From Gordonia jacobaea (lineage in GTDB: Bacteria; Actinomycetota; Actinomycetes; Mycobacteriales; Mycobacteriaceae): a stretch of 64,000 nucleotides of DNA. Of this stretch, positions 33,975 to 42,552 are shown one piece after another. The DNA lies in NCBI RefSeq assembly GCF_001186365.1, contig NZ_LDTZ01000014.1, positions 310,001 to 374,000 of the forward strand. The letters run 5' to 3'. A program made the translations under genes and the position numbers. Numbering within the stretch: position 1 is the first letter of the stretch; the number at the start of each line of letters is the position of its first letter. Under the pieces are notes generated by a model, which worked only from the letters and a program-made list of their open reading frames with translations, was not told the DNA's origin and made no database searches.

Positions 33975-35684
33975 GTGCATCCGCAACGCTCCCGCGACCA
34001 CGATGACAGGTGGTCTCGCGCGCGGCGTCGGTACTCCACATTCGTGTGGGGCGTCGAGCGACCTCCGACGTTGCGCGAATGGGGTGGCATCGGCCGGGCG
34101 GAGCGTATTCGGCTCGCCCGCCGCGCGAGCGTGATCGCCGGTTCGGCAATCGTCGGCAGCAACGTGCTCGTCGGCCTCGAGACGTTCCTGCTGGTCCAGC
34201 TCGCGTACAACGGTGGCCAGATGACGTTCGCCACGACGCTGGGCGCACCGAACTTCCCGGCCGTCGTCGCAGCGATCGGTGTTGGCCTCGTGGTCAATGT
34301 GGTGCTGGTCTTCGCGGTGATGGTGCCGCAGTTGCGCTGGTTCATCAGCGGCGAGCAGGCCGATCGGGAGCGTCGACGATCCGTCCAACGAATTCCGTTC
34401 GCGCAGGCTGCGGCGACGATTGTCGGCTGGCTACTGGCCGTGCTCAGCTACGTGTTGCTGTCGTTGGACAGGCTCAGCGCCGACGACCTGCTCGGCGTCG
34501 CGGTCGCCTTCGCGCTTGCCGGTCTGTCGATCGGATGCCTCACCTACCTCTTCGCCGAACGCTCGGCCCGCCCGCTACTGATCATTGCGCTGCAGGATCA
34601 CCCGGCGACCCATGCGGTGCAGGGCGTGCGAGCCCGTATGGCAGCGGTGTGGGCGATCAGTTGCCTCGTGCCGATGAGCGGATTGCTGATCATCAACCTC
34701 GGGAGGGGATCGGGACTGTTGCCCCCGGCTGCCGGCCGGATCGATTGGACGACGGTGGTGCTGGCCGCAGTCGGCCTCGCTGCGGGAGTGCGCGTCATCA
34801 TGCTGGTCGGGCAGGCCATCATCGATCCGCTCACCGAACTGCGGCACGCGGTGCAGCGGGTCCAGGATGGCGACCTCACCACCCACGTCGACGTGTACGA
34901 CTCGTCGGAGCTCGGCGTGCTGCAGCACGGCTTCAACGAGATGGTGGAGGGCCTCGACGAACGTGAGCGGATGCGTGAACTGTTCGCGCGGCACGTCGGC
35001 GACACCGTCGCGCAACTCGCCATCGAACACGGCGCAGGGATGCACGGATCGAACTGTCAGGTCGGGGTGCTGTTCGTCGACATCGTCGGATCCACGACGC
35101 TGGCCGAGCATCGGGCGCCGGAAGATACCGCGGCGCTGCTCAACTCGTTCTTCTCCGTTGTCGCCGATGTGGTCGATAGACACGGCGGCTTCGTCAACAA
35201 ATTCGAGGGCGACGCGGCGCTTGCTGTGTTCGGTGCCCCTGTCGAACTCGACGACCCCGCGGCCGCGGCACTCGCCGCCGCGCGCGACCTCGCCAGGGGC
35301 CTGACCGAGGCGCTCGAGATCCGGTGGGGGATCGGGGTTTCCTACGGAACCGTGTTCGCCGGCAACATCGGTGCCGAACGGCGCTACGAGTACACCGTGA
35401 TCGGCGACCCGGTCAACGAGTGTGCCCGTCTGTCGGAGGCGGCCCGCAGCGGTCGGTATCCGGTTCTTGCCAGCGGCGACGCGATAAACGCGTCGGAGGA
35501 CGAGAGCGAACACTGGACGGCGGTTGATCGTCGAGTGGTGCGCGGGCGCAGTGAGATCACCGAGATGTATGCCCCGATCGGCCTCGACGGCCAGACCCCG
35601 TTGTCGATCGGCGGGTTGATCTCCGGACTGCTCGGCCCCGCGATCCGGATGGCGACGGGCTCGTCCAAACACTCCGATAAGTGA
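33975..35684 (+). CDS. Class III adenylate cyclase with HAMP domain
   Basis: A 569-residue membrane-bound cyclase of the mycobacterial Rv1318c-Rv1320c/Rv3645 type. About six hydrophobic segments fill residues 45-275. A HAMP linker follows (D-P-L-T-E-L-R-H-A-V-Q-R-V-Q-D-G-D-L near residue 280), and the catalytic domain runs from about residue 350. Metal-binding aspartates lie in F-V-D-I-V-G-S-T and in F-E-G-D-A-A-L-A-V-F-G. The Lys of N-K-F-E-G-D and the Asp of I-G-D-P-V-N fit adenine recognition, and N-E-C-A-R-L-S-E-A-A-R carries the transition-state residues, so it is probably active and makes cAMP. The start is GTG at 33975, and an inverted repeat sits just upstream. Its stop is 11 bases from the convergent DUF1023 gene. 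Confidence 0.92.
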   Translation: MHPQRSRDHDDRWSRARRRYSTFVWGVERPPTLREWGGIGRAERIRLARRASVIAGSAIVGSNVLVGLETFLLVQLAYNGGQMTFATTLGAPNFPAVVAAIGVGLVVNVVLVFAVMVPQLRWFISGEQADRERRRSVQRIPFAQAAATIVGWLLAVLSYVLLSLDRLSADDLLGVAVAFALAGLSIGCLTYLFAERSARPLLIIALQDHPATHAVQGVRARMAAVWAISCLVPMSGLLIINLGRGSGLLPPAAGRIDWTTVVLAAVGLAAGVRVIMLVGQAIIDPLTELRHAVQRVQDGDLTTHVDVYDSSELGVLQHGFNEMVEGLDERERMRELFARHVGDTVAQLAIEHGAGMHGSNCQVGVLFVDIVGSTTLAEHRAPEDTAALLNSFFSVVADVVDRHGGFVNKFEGDAALAVFGAPVELDDPAAAALAAARDLARGLTEALEIRWGIGVSYGTVFAGNIGAERRYEYTVIGDPVNECARLSEAARSGRYPVLASGDAINASEDESEHWTAVDRRVVRGRSEITEMYAPIGLDGQTPLSIGGLISGLLGPAIRMATGSSKHSDK

Positions 35685-35695
35685 ACGCGCGCAGC

Positions 35696-37492
35696 TTATT
35701 TCGGTAGGCGCAGCGGGATGTCGGGAAGGCCGAGCACGTCGATCAGGACCGCGGGCGGCAGGTGCTTCAGTGCCCCGACGAGGGGCATGTCTGGTGCTCG
35801 ATAGACGTACGGTGTTGGTTGCTCGCCGACGATGACGCGCGCGATGTTGTTGAAGGCATCGGAGTTCGGGTCGTCCCAGTAGTCGCCGTGGCCTGCGGTG
35901 CCTTCCACGAGCCGCCGGGGATGCTGTCCGTCACCACCGAAATAACCCGAATCCATGCGCGTCACACCAGGGGCGGTGTCGGGATCGGCGCCGTGCGGGT
36001 TGCCGGGTAGCGACTGGATGCCCTGGATGAGGTCGCCCGGTGCGGTCATCGAGAACCGCTCGACGCGCGGATTGGCGTTGTCCCACCCGCCCTCGAACAC
36101 TCCGGTGCCCGCCGACGACGCATAGATCACCCGATCGGCGCGCAGTCCCAACTGTTCGGCCGATCCGACGACCGAACCCCCGTAGGAGTGGCCGATGAAC
36201 GTGGTCTTCGCGTCGGGGGCGTGGCGGGCGATCTCGGCGTCGAGTTCACGACCGAAATCGACGAGTCCCGGTGCCATGCTGCGAGCGAAGACGGGGTCGG
36301 CTGCAGAATTGTCCAAGGACTTCTCCATCCCCGACCGGATGCCGTCCCGCGCACCCGGCATGCCGTCGCGCAGCCCGCCCTCCAGTCCGTCGAGCGCGGC
36401 GGAGGGCGCACCCTCGTAACCCATCTTCTGCGGCAGTTCACCGTTCATATAGACGAAGACCGGCCCGTCGGTTTGCTTTGCGAGGTTCCACGCGGAGTTG
36501 CTGTTGCGCAGGCTGCCATTCATGTTGCTGTTCGTTCCGGGTACCACCACCGCAGCGTTACGTGTGTCCTTGTTGAAAGTGCCGATCATCTCGATGAACC
36601 GGCCGTTGCCGGTGTTGTCGAATGCGATGAATCTGCGCTCGGTCTTGTTGTCGTCGGCGAGGTAGGCGCCTGCGTTGTCGCGGTCGATCGCGGAGGCAGG
36701 GTCGTTCTTCTGTCGCAGGAAGTCGGTCAGCATCTGTGCGCGTTGACCCTCACCACGTCCGGCTGCGATCTCCGCTGCCAGTGCGGTGCGGATGTTGATC
36801 TCGTTGGCATCGGCGCGGGTGTCGAACGGCACGCCGTCGAGGTTGCCCATGACGTTCGGATCGGCCTGGATCAGACGACGCACGTCGGTGGGACTCATTG
36901 ACTCCAGGTACTGGCGTCGGTGTTCGGCGGGTAGGTTACGCAGATCGGCGACCACCCGGTCCGGGTCGGCGCGGGTGCCGCCGGGCAGCGTGACGTCGGG
37001 CTGTCCGTTGACCATGGCTGCGATGTCGGATGCCAATTCGCCGATCCGACGGCCGTAGTCGGTGTCGAATTCGGTGAGGGTGTCGATGCCGATGGCGATC
37101 CGGTTCTCGCGGACGAAGGCGTTCATGTCCTCGTCGGGATCGGCGTGGGTCACCTCGCCGGTGTCGGACACGGTGAACCCGTCGGCGATCGCGTTGTCGA
37201 CCTCGCGGATCAGATACGCCCGTGCATGGGCGATGTCTGTGGCGGCGTCCTTGGCCTCGTCGGCGATCTGGTTCAGCACATTACGTACCTCGGAGGCGTG
37301 GTCGCGTTCTTCGGTGATCCGCATCTGCGCGGCGTCGTGGGTTGCGCCTCGCCACGAGGCGGCGTCGTTCAGTGATCGCTCGACTGCCGCGAGGGACGTG
37401 TCGAGCGTCTGAGCCGCGGCCTGTGCGGCCGCGCCTGCGGCCGAGATCGCGTTGGTACTCCATCCGCGCACCGCTGAGATGGTCGGTTTCAT
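35696..37492 (-). CDS. WXG-like domain plus DUF1023 alpha/beta hydrolase
   Basis: A 598-residue protein. Residues 1-110 are helical and Ala-rich with a W-R-G turn at 47-49 (A-A-S-W-R-G-A), resembling WXG100/ESX substrates. The C-terminal half is an alpha/beta hydrolase of the DUF1023 family, with nucleophile elbow G-H-S-Y-G-G (Ser near residue 435) and a late G-T-A-G-H-G-D-Y histidine. The middle region (110-300) is Asp/Arg-rich. The ATG overlaps the stop of an EspC-like gene by one base (TGATG), so the two are translationally coupled. This suggests a type VII secreted hydrolase with its partner. Secretion and enzymatic target are inference. No signal peptide is seen. Confidence 0.8.
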   Translation of the reverse strand: MKPTISAVRGWSTNAISAAGAAAQAAAQTLDTSLAAVERSLNDAASWRGATHDAAQMRITEERDHASEVRNVLNQIADEAKDAATDIAHARAYLIREVDNAIADGFTVSDTGEVTHADPDEDMNAFVRENRIAIGIDTLTEFDTDYGRRIGELASDIAAMVNGQPDVTLPGGTRADPDRVVADLRNLPAEHRRQYLESMSPTDVRRLIQADPNVMGNLDGVPFDTRADANEINIRTALAAEIAAGRGEGQRAQMLTDFLRQKNDPASAIDRDNAGAYLADDNKTERRFIAFDNTGNGRFIEMIGTFNKDTRNAAVVVPGTNSNMNGSLRNSNSAWNLAKQTDGPVFVYMNGELPQKMGYEGAPSAALDGLEGGLRDGMPGARDGIRSGMEKSLDNSAADPVFARSMAPGLVDFGRELDAEIARHAPDAKTTFIGHSYGGSVVGSAEQLGLRADRVIYASSAGTGVFEGGWDNANPRVERFSMTAPGDLIQGIQSLPGNPHGADPDTAPGVTRMDSGYFGGDGQHPRRLVEGTAGHGDYWDDPNSDAFNNIARVIVGEQPTPYVYRAPDMPLVGALKHLPPAVLIDVLGLPDIPLRLPK

Positions 37493-37941
37493 CAGCGGGT
37501 CGGCACACTGCGTAGGGATGCCGCTGCGCGATCGTCGCGATCGATCGCCATGGCGTTGAACGTGACGAGCGAATCGGCCAGTGTCGCAAGTCGAGCCGAG
37601 ATCGAGGCGATCGTCGGAACCGCCGAGGTCGACGCCGAGTGAAGTGCCGTCGTCACGTCACTCATCGCACCGGACACCGACGACAGCGCGTCGAGTTTCA
37701 GATCCGCCACGACCTTCGATTCACGTCGCCATGCACTCGCGGTCTGTTCGATCTCCTCGGGTCGAACACCGAAAGGTGCTCGGGCAGAGGAGGATTGGTC
37801 AGTGTCTGATCGATTAGGGCCGGGTCCAGGAGTAGGGGTGCTGTCCTCGCGGTCCGGCTTCCTCGCTCTGTTGAGGAGTTCGGCCAAACCTTCTCCGATG
37901 ACATCCGCCATGCCATCGAGCGGCAGTTGAGGTGCTGTCAC
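37492..37941 (-). CDS. EspC-like ESX-associated helical protein
   Basis: A 149-residue protein whose C-terminal 90 residues look like the EspC/DUF2580-type domain: F-G-V-R-P-E-E-I-E-Q-T-A-S-A-W at the start of the helical hairpin, then L-D-A-L-S-S-V-S-G-A-M-S-D-V. The first 55 residues are an acidic, proline-rich linker. Members are small helical substrates or partners of type VII secretion. The GTG at 37941 follows AGGGGGA. It is the first gene of a two-gene operon with the WXG-hydrolase and ends inside its start codon. Core ESX secretion genes are not in this window. Confidence 0.7.
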   Translation of the reverse strand: MTAPQLPLDGMADVIGEGLAELLNRARKPDREDSTPTPGPGPNRSDTDQSSSARAPFGVRPEEIEQTASAWRRESKVVADLKLDALSSVSGAMSDVTTALHSASTSAVPTIASISARLATLADSLVTFNAMAIDRDDRAAASLRSVPTR

Positions 37942-38025
37942 GTGTCGGTCCCCCTGATGTCACGGTCAGATGTTCCCGTCGGCTGGCACCGACGGCACAG
38001 ACTCTGACGCACCCAAGGGGGCAAA

Positions 38026-38059
38026 GGTTCCAAAAATCTTTGGGTTCCAAAGATCTTCT
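38026..38059. repeat. Tandem 17-base repeat
   Basis: Two adjacent copies, GGTTCCAAAAATCTTTG (38026-38042) and GGTTCCAAAGATCTTCT (38043-38059), differ at three positions. They lie between the end of alkB and the start of the EspC-like operon, upstream of the latter. The first copy also contains a CCAAA/TTTGG inverted repeat. Confidence 0.6.
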
Positions 38060-38072
38060 GGGAGTCTCCCGC

Positions 38073-38702
38073 TCACCACACGCCGGGTGGGCGGAACTGC
38101 ACGCTCATTCGCGCCCCGACGCCGCGGACTTTCGGCACCGCGTGCTCCCAGGTGCGTTGACAACTCCCGCCCATCACCAACAGATCGCCCGCCGACAACG
38201 TGAATTTCAACGACGCTCCGCCTCCGCGCGGACGCAGTGCCAACGGGCGCGGTGAGCCGAGGGAGACGATCGCGACCATCGTGTCGTGCGTGGCGCCACG
38301 CCCGAACCGGTCGCCGTGCCACGCAACCGAATCCGACCCGTCGCGATACAGGCACAGGCCCGCGGTCACGAAGCCCTCGCGCAACTCGTCGCGGTAATGC
38401 GCTGTCAGGGCCGCTCGCGCGTCGGCGAGTAACGGGTCGGGGAGTTCGTCACTCGCCTGGTAATTGCAGACCAGACGCGGGACGTCGACAACCCTGTCGT
38501 ACATCCGACGACGCTCTGCCCGCCACGGAACGACGTCGCGCAGAGCGTCGAAGAGGTCGGTGCTGCCTGCGATCCATCCCGGCCGCAGATCTACCCACGC
38601 GCCGTTGGTCAGGACTCGACGCTCGACGTGCGATCCGAGATCGCGCAGCCGCGGTGACTCGGCGTCGAGGTCGAAGATCGATCCCTGGACTCCTGCGCTC
38701 AT
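38073..38702 (-). CDS. alkB: AlkB-type 2OG-Fe(II) DNA repair dioxygenase
   Basis: A 209-residue oxygenase that removes alkyl groups from DNA bases oxidatively. Fe(II) ligands are His129 and Asp131 (W-H-G-D) and His187 (W-E-H-A-V). Arg198 and Arg204 in A-R-M-S-V-Q-F-R-P fit the 2-oxoglutarate-binding positions. The G-G-S-C-Q-R-T-W-E-H segment is typical of the bacterial two-domain-free AlkB group. The ATG at 38702 has a TAGGCT hexamer seven bases upstream and no ribosome binding site. A LexA-type box covers the -35 region. The gene is divergent from an MMPL transporter. The frame runs 43 codons further upstream, but that part covers the control region. Confidence 0.9.
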   Translation of the reverse strand: MSAGVQGSIFDLDAESPRLRDLGSHVERRVLTNGAWVDLRPGWIAGSTDLFDALRDVVPWRAERRRMYDRVVDVPRLVCNYQASDELPDPLLADARAALTAHYRDELREGFVTAGLCLYRDGSDSVAWHGDRFGRGATHDTMVAIVSLGSPRPLALRPRGGGASLKFTLSAGDLLVMGGSCQRTWEHAVPKVRGVGARMSVQFRPPGVW

Positions 38703-38709
38703 GGACGTC

Positions 38710-38739
38710 AGCCTACACCGATATCGAACGTGTGTTCGC
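38710..38739 (-). promoter_or_regulatory. alkB promoter with LexA (SOS) box
   Basis: TCGAACGTGTGTTCGC (38724-38739) differs from the mycobacterial LexA consensus TCGAAC-N4-GTTCGA at one base. A TAGGCT hexamer (38710-38715, minus strand) ends seven bases before the alkB ATG. The box therefore covers the expected -35 position, so LexA would repress alkB. Confidence 0.65.
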
Positions 38740-38835
38740 AATGTAGTCGCAGGCGCTCGCGTGGGACGTCGCTCACAATCGCGGCTCGGAGGTGGCACAT
38801 CGGCCGGAACGATCTGTATACCGGAGCACAAGTGT

Positions 38836-38861
38836 TAGCAACTAACACTTCTTAGTTGCTA
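38836..38861. promoter_or_regulatory. Inverted repeat, probable TetR operator of the MMPL gene
   Basis: TAGCAACTAA (38836-38845) and its exact complement TTAGTTGCTA (38852-38861) are separated by CACTTC. It lies 35 bases before the MMPL start. A tetR gene follows MMPL in the same direction, so it is the likely regulator. Confidence 0.6.
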
Positions 38862-38896
38862 CCGGAATGTCGGAGTCTTCTCGAGGGAGTGCACAG

Positions 38897-41131
38897 ATGG
38901 CGTCGTTGTTGTTTCGGGTGGGACGGTTCTCGTTCCGCCACAAGTGGTGGGTGATCGGGGCCTGGGTGGTCATCGCCGCGTTGCTCATCGGGCTAGTGGG
39001 CGCGTTGAATCCGAAGTTCGCGAAAGACTTCGAGCTTCCAGGAACCGACTCCGGGACCGCGACCTCGCAGGTCGAGGAGTACTTCCCCGAGGCGATGAAG
39101 CAGCAATCGCAGGCGTCGACCAGCGTCCTCGTCGCCGCGGACGACGGGCTGGCCGCCCATTCCGGTCAGATCGACGCACTCGTCGCCGACCTGCACACCC
39201 TGCCCGACCTCACCGACAAGGCAACGGTGCTGAACCCGGTCACCGTCGCCGCGGCCAAACCCGAGCTCGCGTCGTCGGTTCTCGGTGACGGCGGCAAGGT
39301 CGGTTTGATCCAGGTGCGGCAGAACATCGAGCTGACCGACCTCACCGTCGAGAACAAGAAGCAGTTGACCGACATCCTCGAGAAGCATCGGGGCAATGGC
39401 CTGCAGGTCGAGGCCACGGGCTCGCTGATGAGTGTCATGGAGGCGGGCGGCAAGGCCGAGCTGATCGGTTTCGCTGTCGCCTTCGTGGTGATGATCGTCG
39501 CCTTCGGGGCGCTGGTCGCCGCGTTCATCCCGCTGATCACCGGACTGATGGGCGTGATGATCACCATCATGCTGCTGCGGCTGAGCGCCGAGGTCATGAC
39601 GGTCAACGAGACCGCGACCGCGATCGTCACCATGCTCGGCATCGCCGTGTCGATCGACTACGCGCTGTTCATCGTCTCGCGCTACCGCGGCGAGGTGAAA
39701 CGCGGCGGAGACAGGGCCGACGCCGCGGGTCGCGCGGTCGGTACGGCAGGCTCCGCGGTGGTCTTCGCCGGTTTGACCGTGATCATCGCTGTCGTCGCGC
39801 TGATGGTGGTCGGGATCCCGCTGATCACCCAGATGGGGGCGGGCGCCGCCGTCGCGGTGTTCATGGCCGTGATCGCCGCGCTCACCCTGATCCCCGCGCT
39901 GCTCGGCGCCGTCGGACGTTTCGCGTTCACCCCGCGCATCCCGTGGATCAAGCACGCAGAAGAATCCGACACCGCCGACACCAACGGAGTTCGCTTCGGC
40001 CGCATGGTGGTTCGACGACCGATCCCGTTCATCGTCGCGGGTCTCGCGGTGCTGGTGCTCGCGGCGATCCCGGTCGGCAAGCTGCAACTGGGACTCTCGC
40101 TCTCCAGCGACGACGAGGCCCCCGCCCAGGCGCTGCTGCAGCGCGGCTTCGGTGAGGGCATCAACGGCCCGCTGCTCGTCGTGCTGCACTCCGAGGACGG
40201 CACGGTGGAGAAGGCTGCCACCGAGACCGTCGCGCACATCAAGTCGCTGCCCGACGTCGCCAATGCGTCGACGATGACGTGGCTGGGCAACGGCACACCG
40301 CAGCCGAATGTCGGGGCAACCGCCGCGCTGATCTCGGTGACGCCCGAGAGCGCGCCGTCGGATCAGGCGACGCACGACCTCATGGAGCAGATCCGCGCGT
40401 TCAGCCCCGAGGCTCAGCGGGCGGGGGCAGAGCTGCACGTCGGTGGCCAGACGGCGATCATGTCCGACCTGTCCGCCAAACTCGACAAGGCGCTGATCCC
40501 ATATCTGATCGTGGTGGTCGGGTTGGCATTCCTGATCATGATCGCGGTGTTCCGGTCGATCTGGGTCCCGCTGATCGGAACGATCGGCTTCATCTTCTCG
40601 GTGTTGGCGACGTTCGGTGTGACGGTCGCGATCTTCCAAGAGGGTTGGTTCGGTCTGATCGACAACACCAAGCCGATCCTGTCGTTCCTCCCGATCTTCC
40701 TGATCGGCGTGGTGTTCGGCCTCGCGATGGACTACCAGGTGTTCCTGGTGACGCGAATACGCGAGGAGTACATCCACGGGATGAGTGCGAAGGACGCGAT
40801 CATCGCCGGCTACCGGCACGGTGCGCGTGTCGTCACATCGGCGGCGATCATCATGATCAGCGTGTTCGCCGCGTTCATGCTCTCGCCCGACACGACGGCC
40901 AAGATGCTCGGCTTCTCGCTGGCAACAGCGGTCCTGTTCGACGCCTTCATCATTCGCATGATGGTCGTGCCCGCTGTGATCACTTTGCTGGGCGATAGGG
41001 CATGGGGTCTGCCACGATGGCTGGACAAGCTGGTTCCCAACCTCGACATCGAGGGTGAGAAGGTGCGCGACCGAGGCATCCCGCAGGCGAGCACCGACGA
41101 ACCTCGCGAGGTGGCCGCGGCGTCGAGTTGA
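38897..41131 (+). CDS. MMPL-family transporter
   Basis: A 744-residue RND-superfamily membrane protein of the MMPL type, which exports lipids or drugs in mycobacteria-like organisms. An N-terminal helix (residues about 15-40) is followed by a first extracytoplasmic domain and a block of about five helices near 185-340. A second periplasmic loop and a final block of helices (about 530-700) follow, with the G-L-A-M-D-Y-Q-V-F-L motif. The ATG at 38897 follows GAGGGAG at seven bases; the ATG ten codons earlier lacks a ribosome binding site. It is followed by a tetR gene after 38 bases and preceded by an operator-like repeat. The substrate is unknown. Confidence 0.9.
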   Translation: MASLLFRVGRFSFRHKWWVIGAWVVIAALLIGLVGALNPKFAKDFELPGTDSGTATSQVEEYFPEAMKQQSQASTSVLVAADDGLAAHSGQIDALVADLHTLPDLTDKATVLNPVTVAAAKPELASSVLGDGGKVGLIQVRQNIELTDLTVENKKQLTDILEKHRGNGLQVEATGSLMSVMEAGGKAELIGFAVAFVVMIVAFGALVAAFIPLITGLMGVMITIMLLRLSAEVMTVNETATAIVTMLGIAVSIDYALFIVSRYRGEVKRGGDRADAAGRAVGTAGSAVVFAGLTVIIAVVALMVVGIPLITQMGAGAAVAVFMAVIAALTLIPALLGAVGRFAFTPRIPWIKHAEESDTADTNGVRFGRMVVRRPIPFIVAGLAVLVLAAIPVGKLQLGLSLSSDDEAPAQALLQRGFGEGINGPLLVVLHSEDGTVEKAATETVAHIKSLPDVANASTMTWLGNGTPQPNVGATAALISVTPESAPSDQATHDLMEQIRAFSPEAQRAGAELHVGGQTAIMSDLSAKLDKALIPYLIVVVGLAFLIMIAVFRSIWVPLIGTIGFIFSVLATFGVTVAIFQEGWFGLIDNTKPILSFLPIFLIGVVFGLAMDYQVFLVTRIREEYIHGMSAKDAIIAGYRHGARVVTSAAIIMISVFAAFMLSPDTTAKMLGFSLATAVLFDAFIIRMMVVPAVITLLGDRAWGLPRWLDKLVPNLDIEGEKVRDRGIPQASTDEPREVAAASS

Positions 41132-41169
41132 GCGGACTGGGATAAAGAGTAGATAGGGAGAGCACTGCG

Positions 41170-41826
41170 ATGACCGAGGCGACGAGTACGGCAGCGATGG
41201 CTTCCGCGCCCGCCTCGGTCTCGCATGCGCCAGCCGCCCCGGTGCCGCCGATCGGGTTGCGCGAGAAGCACAAACGTCGTACCAGGGCGGCGATTCGGGC
41301 GGCGGCGATGGAACTCTTCGACGCCAACGGCTACGCCCAGACGACGGTCGCCCAGATCGCCGAGGCGGCCGACGTCTCGCACACCACCTTCTTCCGTTAC
41401 TTCCAATCCAAGGAGCAGGTGGTCATCAGCGATGACCTCGACGACGAGTGGCAGGCGGTCCTCGAGGCAATCCCGCCGGGGCTCGGCCGATTCGATCTGC
41501 TCCGCGCGATGGTGCGGGGACTGGTCGAGTTGGTGTTGGCCGACGACTGGGCGTCGGACCCGGCTAGCATGAAGCTCATCCAGTCCGAGCCCGCGCTGCT
41601 GCTGGTCAATCAGATCGAATCCGACCGCGCGATCTCGGAGGCGGCAGATTTCATCGCCGACTATCTCGGCGTGGAGCGCGACAATCCACGGTTACGCGTC
41701 TTCATCGCGGCGGTCGGCGGCATGATGTTCCACATCGCCAACGGCACCGAGGACGTGCGCGACGGCAGATTCCTCGAGACGCTTCTCGAGGCGATCGACC
41801 TGCTGGAGCAGGGCCTACCGCTGTGA
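41170..41826 (+). CDS. TetR-family regulator
   Basis: A 218-residue TetR regulator with an N-terminal Ala/Pro-rich tail of about 35 residues. The helix-turn-helix follows (T-T-V-A-Q-I-A-E-A-A-D-V-S-H-T-T-F-F-R-Y-F). It lies 38 bases after the MMPL gene on the same strand, so it is probably its repressor, acting at the inverted repeat upstream of MMPL. The C-terminal ligand-binding domain ends in a conserved-looking F-L-E-T-L-L-E-A-I-D-L-L segment. It converges on another tetR gene. Confidence 0.87.
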   Translation: MTEATSTAAMASAPASVSHAPAAPVPPIGLREKHKRRTRAAIRAAAMELFDANGYAQTTVAQIAEAADVSHTTFFRYFQSKEQVVISDDLDDEWQAVLEAIPPGLGRFDLLRAMVRGLVELVLADDWASDPASMKLIQSEPALLLVNQIESDRAISEAADFIADYLGVERDNPRLRVFIAAVGGMMFHIANGTEDVRDGRFLETLLEAIDLLEQGLPL

Positions 41827-41835
41827 GTTCGCGCG

Positions 41836-42426
41836 CTACGCAGACGTGCCGAGTGCGCTGGTCGCTGCGTCGACCGTGCGTGCCGCTTCGTCGGGATTGA
41901 TGCGCGCGAGGCACTGCGCAGCGATGATCGCGGCGACGGTGAGTCGTGTGTGATGGTCGACGATGTTCGACGACGCGTCGGGCATGCGTGCCGCGATGCC
42001 GCGTCGGACAGCGTCGGACAACATCGCCCGATAGTTCTCGATGACGCTGTGCACCGCATCGTCGGCGCCGATCGGTGTCGCCGACGCGGTGAGTATGAGG
42101 CATCCCGACGGCGTCGCAGCGTCGGCCGCCGACGCTGCCGTGATGGCGTCGCGCAGTTCCGAGAGGTACGAGCAGATGGCGTCGGGGTGCACGTCGTCGC
42201 GGTTCAGCTCGGTCAGCAGCGGTGTGACGATGGTGGTCAGGTAGTCGTCGACCGCGGCGTCGAACAGTCCGCGCATGCTGCCGAACGCGTGATAGATGCT
42301 GGAGCGGCCGACACCTGACGCGGACTCGACGTCGGCAACCGAGACGTCGCTGAAACCCTTCTGCCAGAACAGGTCTCGAGCAGAAGCGATGAGTTCGGTC
42401 GAATCGAACGTTGCTGTGCGTCCCAC
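41836..42426 (-). CDS. TetR-family regulator
   Basis: A 196-residue TetR regulator with the helix-turn-helix V-S-V-A-D-V-E-S-A-S-G-V-G-R-S-S-I-Y-H-A-F-G-S. The form G-V-G-R-S-S-I-Y-H-A-F-G is typical of the AcrR/NemR-like group. The GTG at 42426 was chosen because GAGGAGG lies six bases upstream; the frame opens nine codons earlier. It is divergent from an NADP-dependent oxidoreductase gene and is likely its regulator. Inverted and tandem repeats lie in the 126-base gap. Regulators of this type often sense electrophiles or quinones, which is inference here. Confidence 0.86.
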   Translation of the reverse strand: MGRTATFDSTELIASARDLFWQKGFSDVSVADVESASGVGRSSIYHAFGSMRGLFDAAVDDYLTTIVTPLLTELNRDDVHPDAICSYLSELRDAITAASAADAATPSGCLILTASATPIGADDAVHSVIENYRAMLSDAVRRGIAARMPDASSNIVDHHTRLTVAAIIAAQCLARINPDEAARTVDAATSALGTSA

Positions 42427-42463
42427 GGCTGCCTCCTCGCACTGATTTTGCAACGATCATTCT

Positions 42464-42523
42464 ACTATGCCTATAGTGCAATGAACAGTCCAGAATGTGC
42501 CCTGAACCAGAATGTGCCTTGAC
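42464..42523. repeat. Inverted repeat and tandem 17-base repeats in a divergent control region
   Basis: ACTAT-GCCT-ATAGT (42464-42477) is an inverted repeat. Adjacent to it are two tandem 17-base copies, CCAGAATGTGCCCTGAA (42490-42506) and CCAGAATGTGCCTTGAC (42507-42523), which differ at two bases. They lie between the tetR gene and the oxidoreductase gene. Confidence 0.6.
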
Positions 42524-42552
42524 TGCGCACGCACACCGAGGAGAGTGGAGAC

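Noticed and set aside
38993-40819. Long minus-strand frame opposite the MMPL gene
   Set aside because: The His/Asp/Arg-rich, low-complexity translation is a codon shadow of the transporter.
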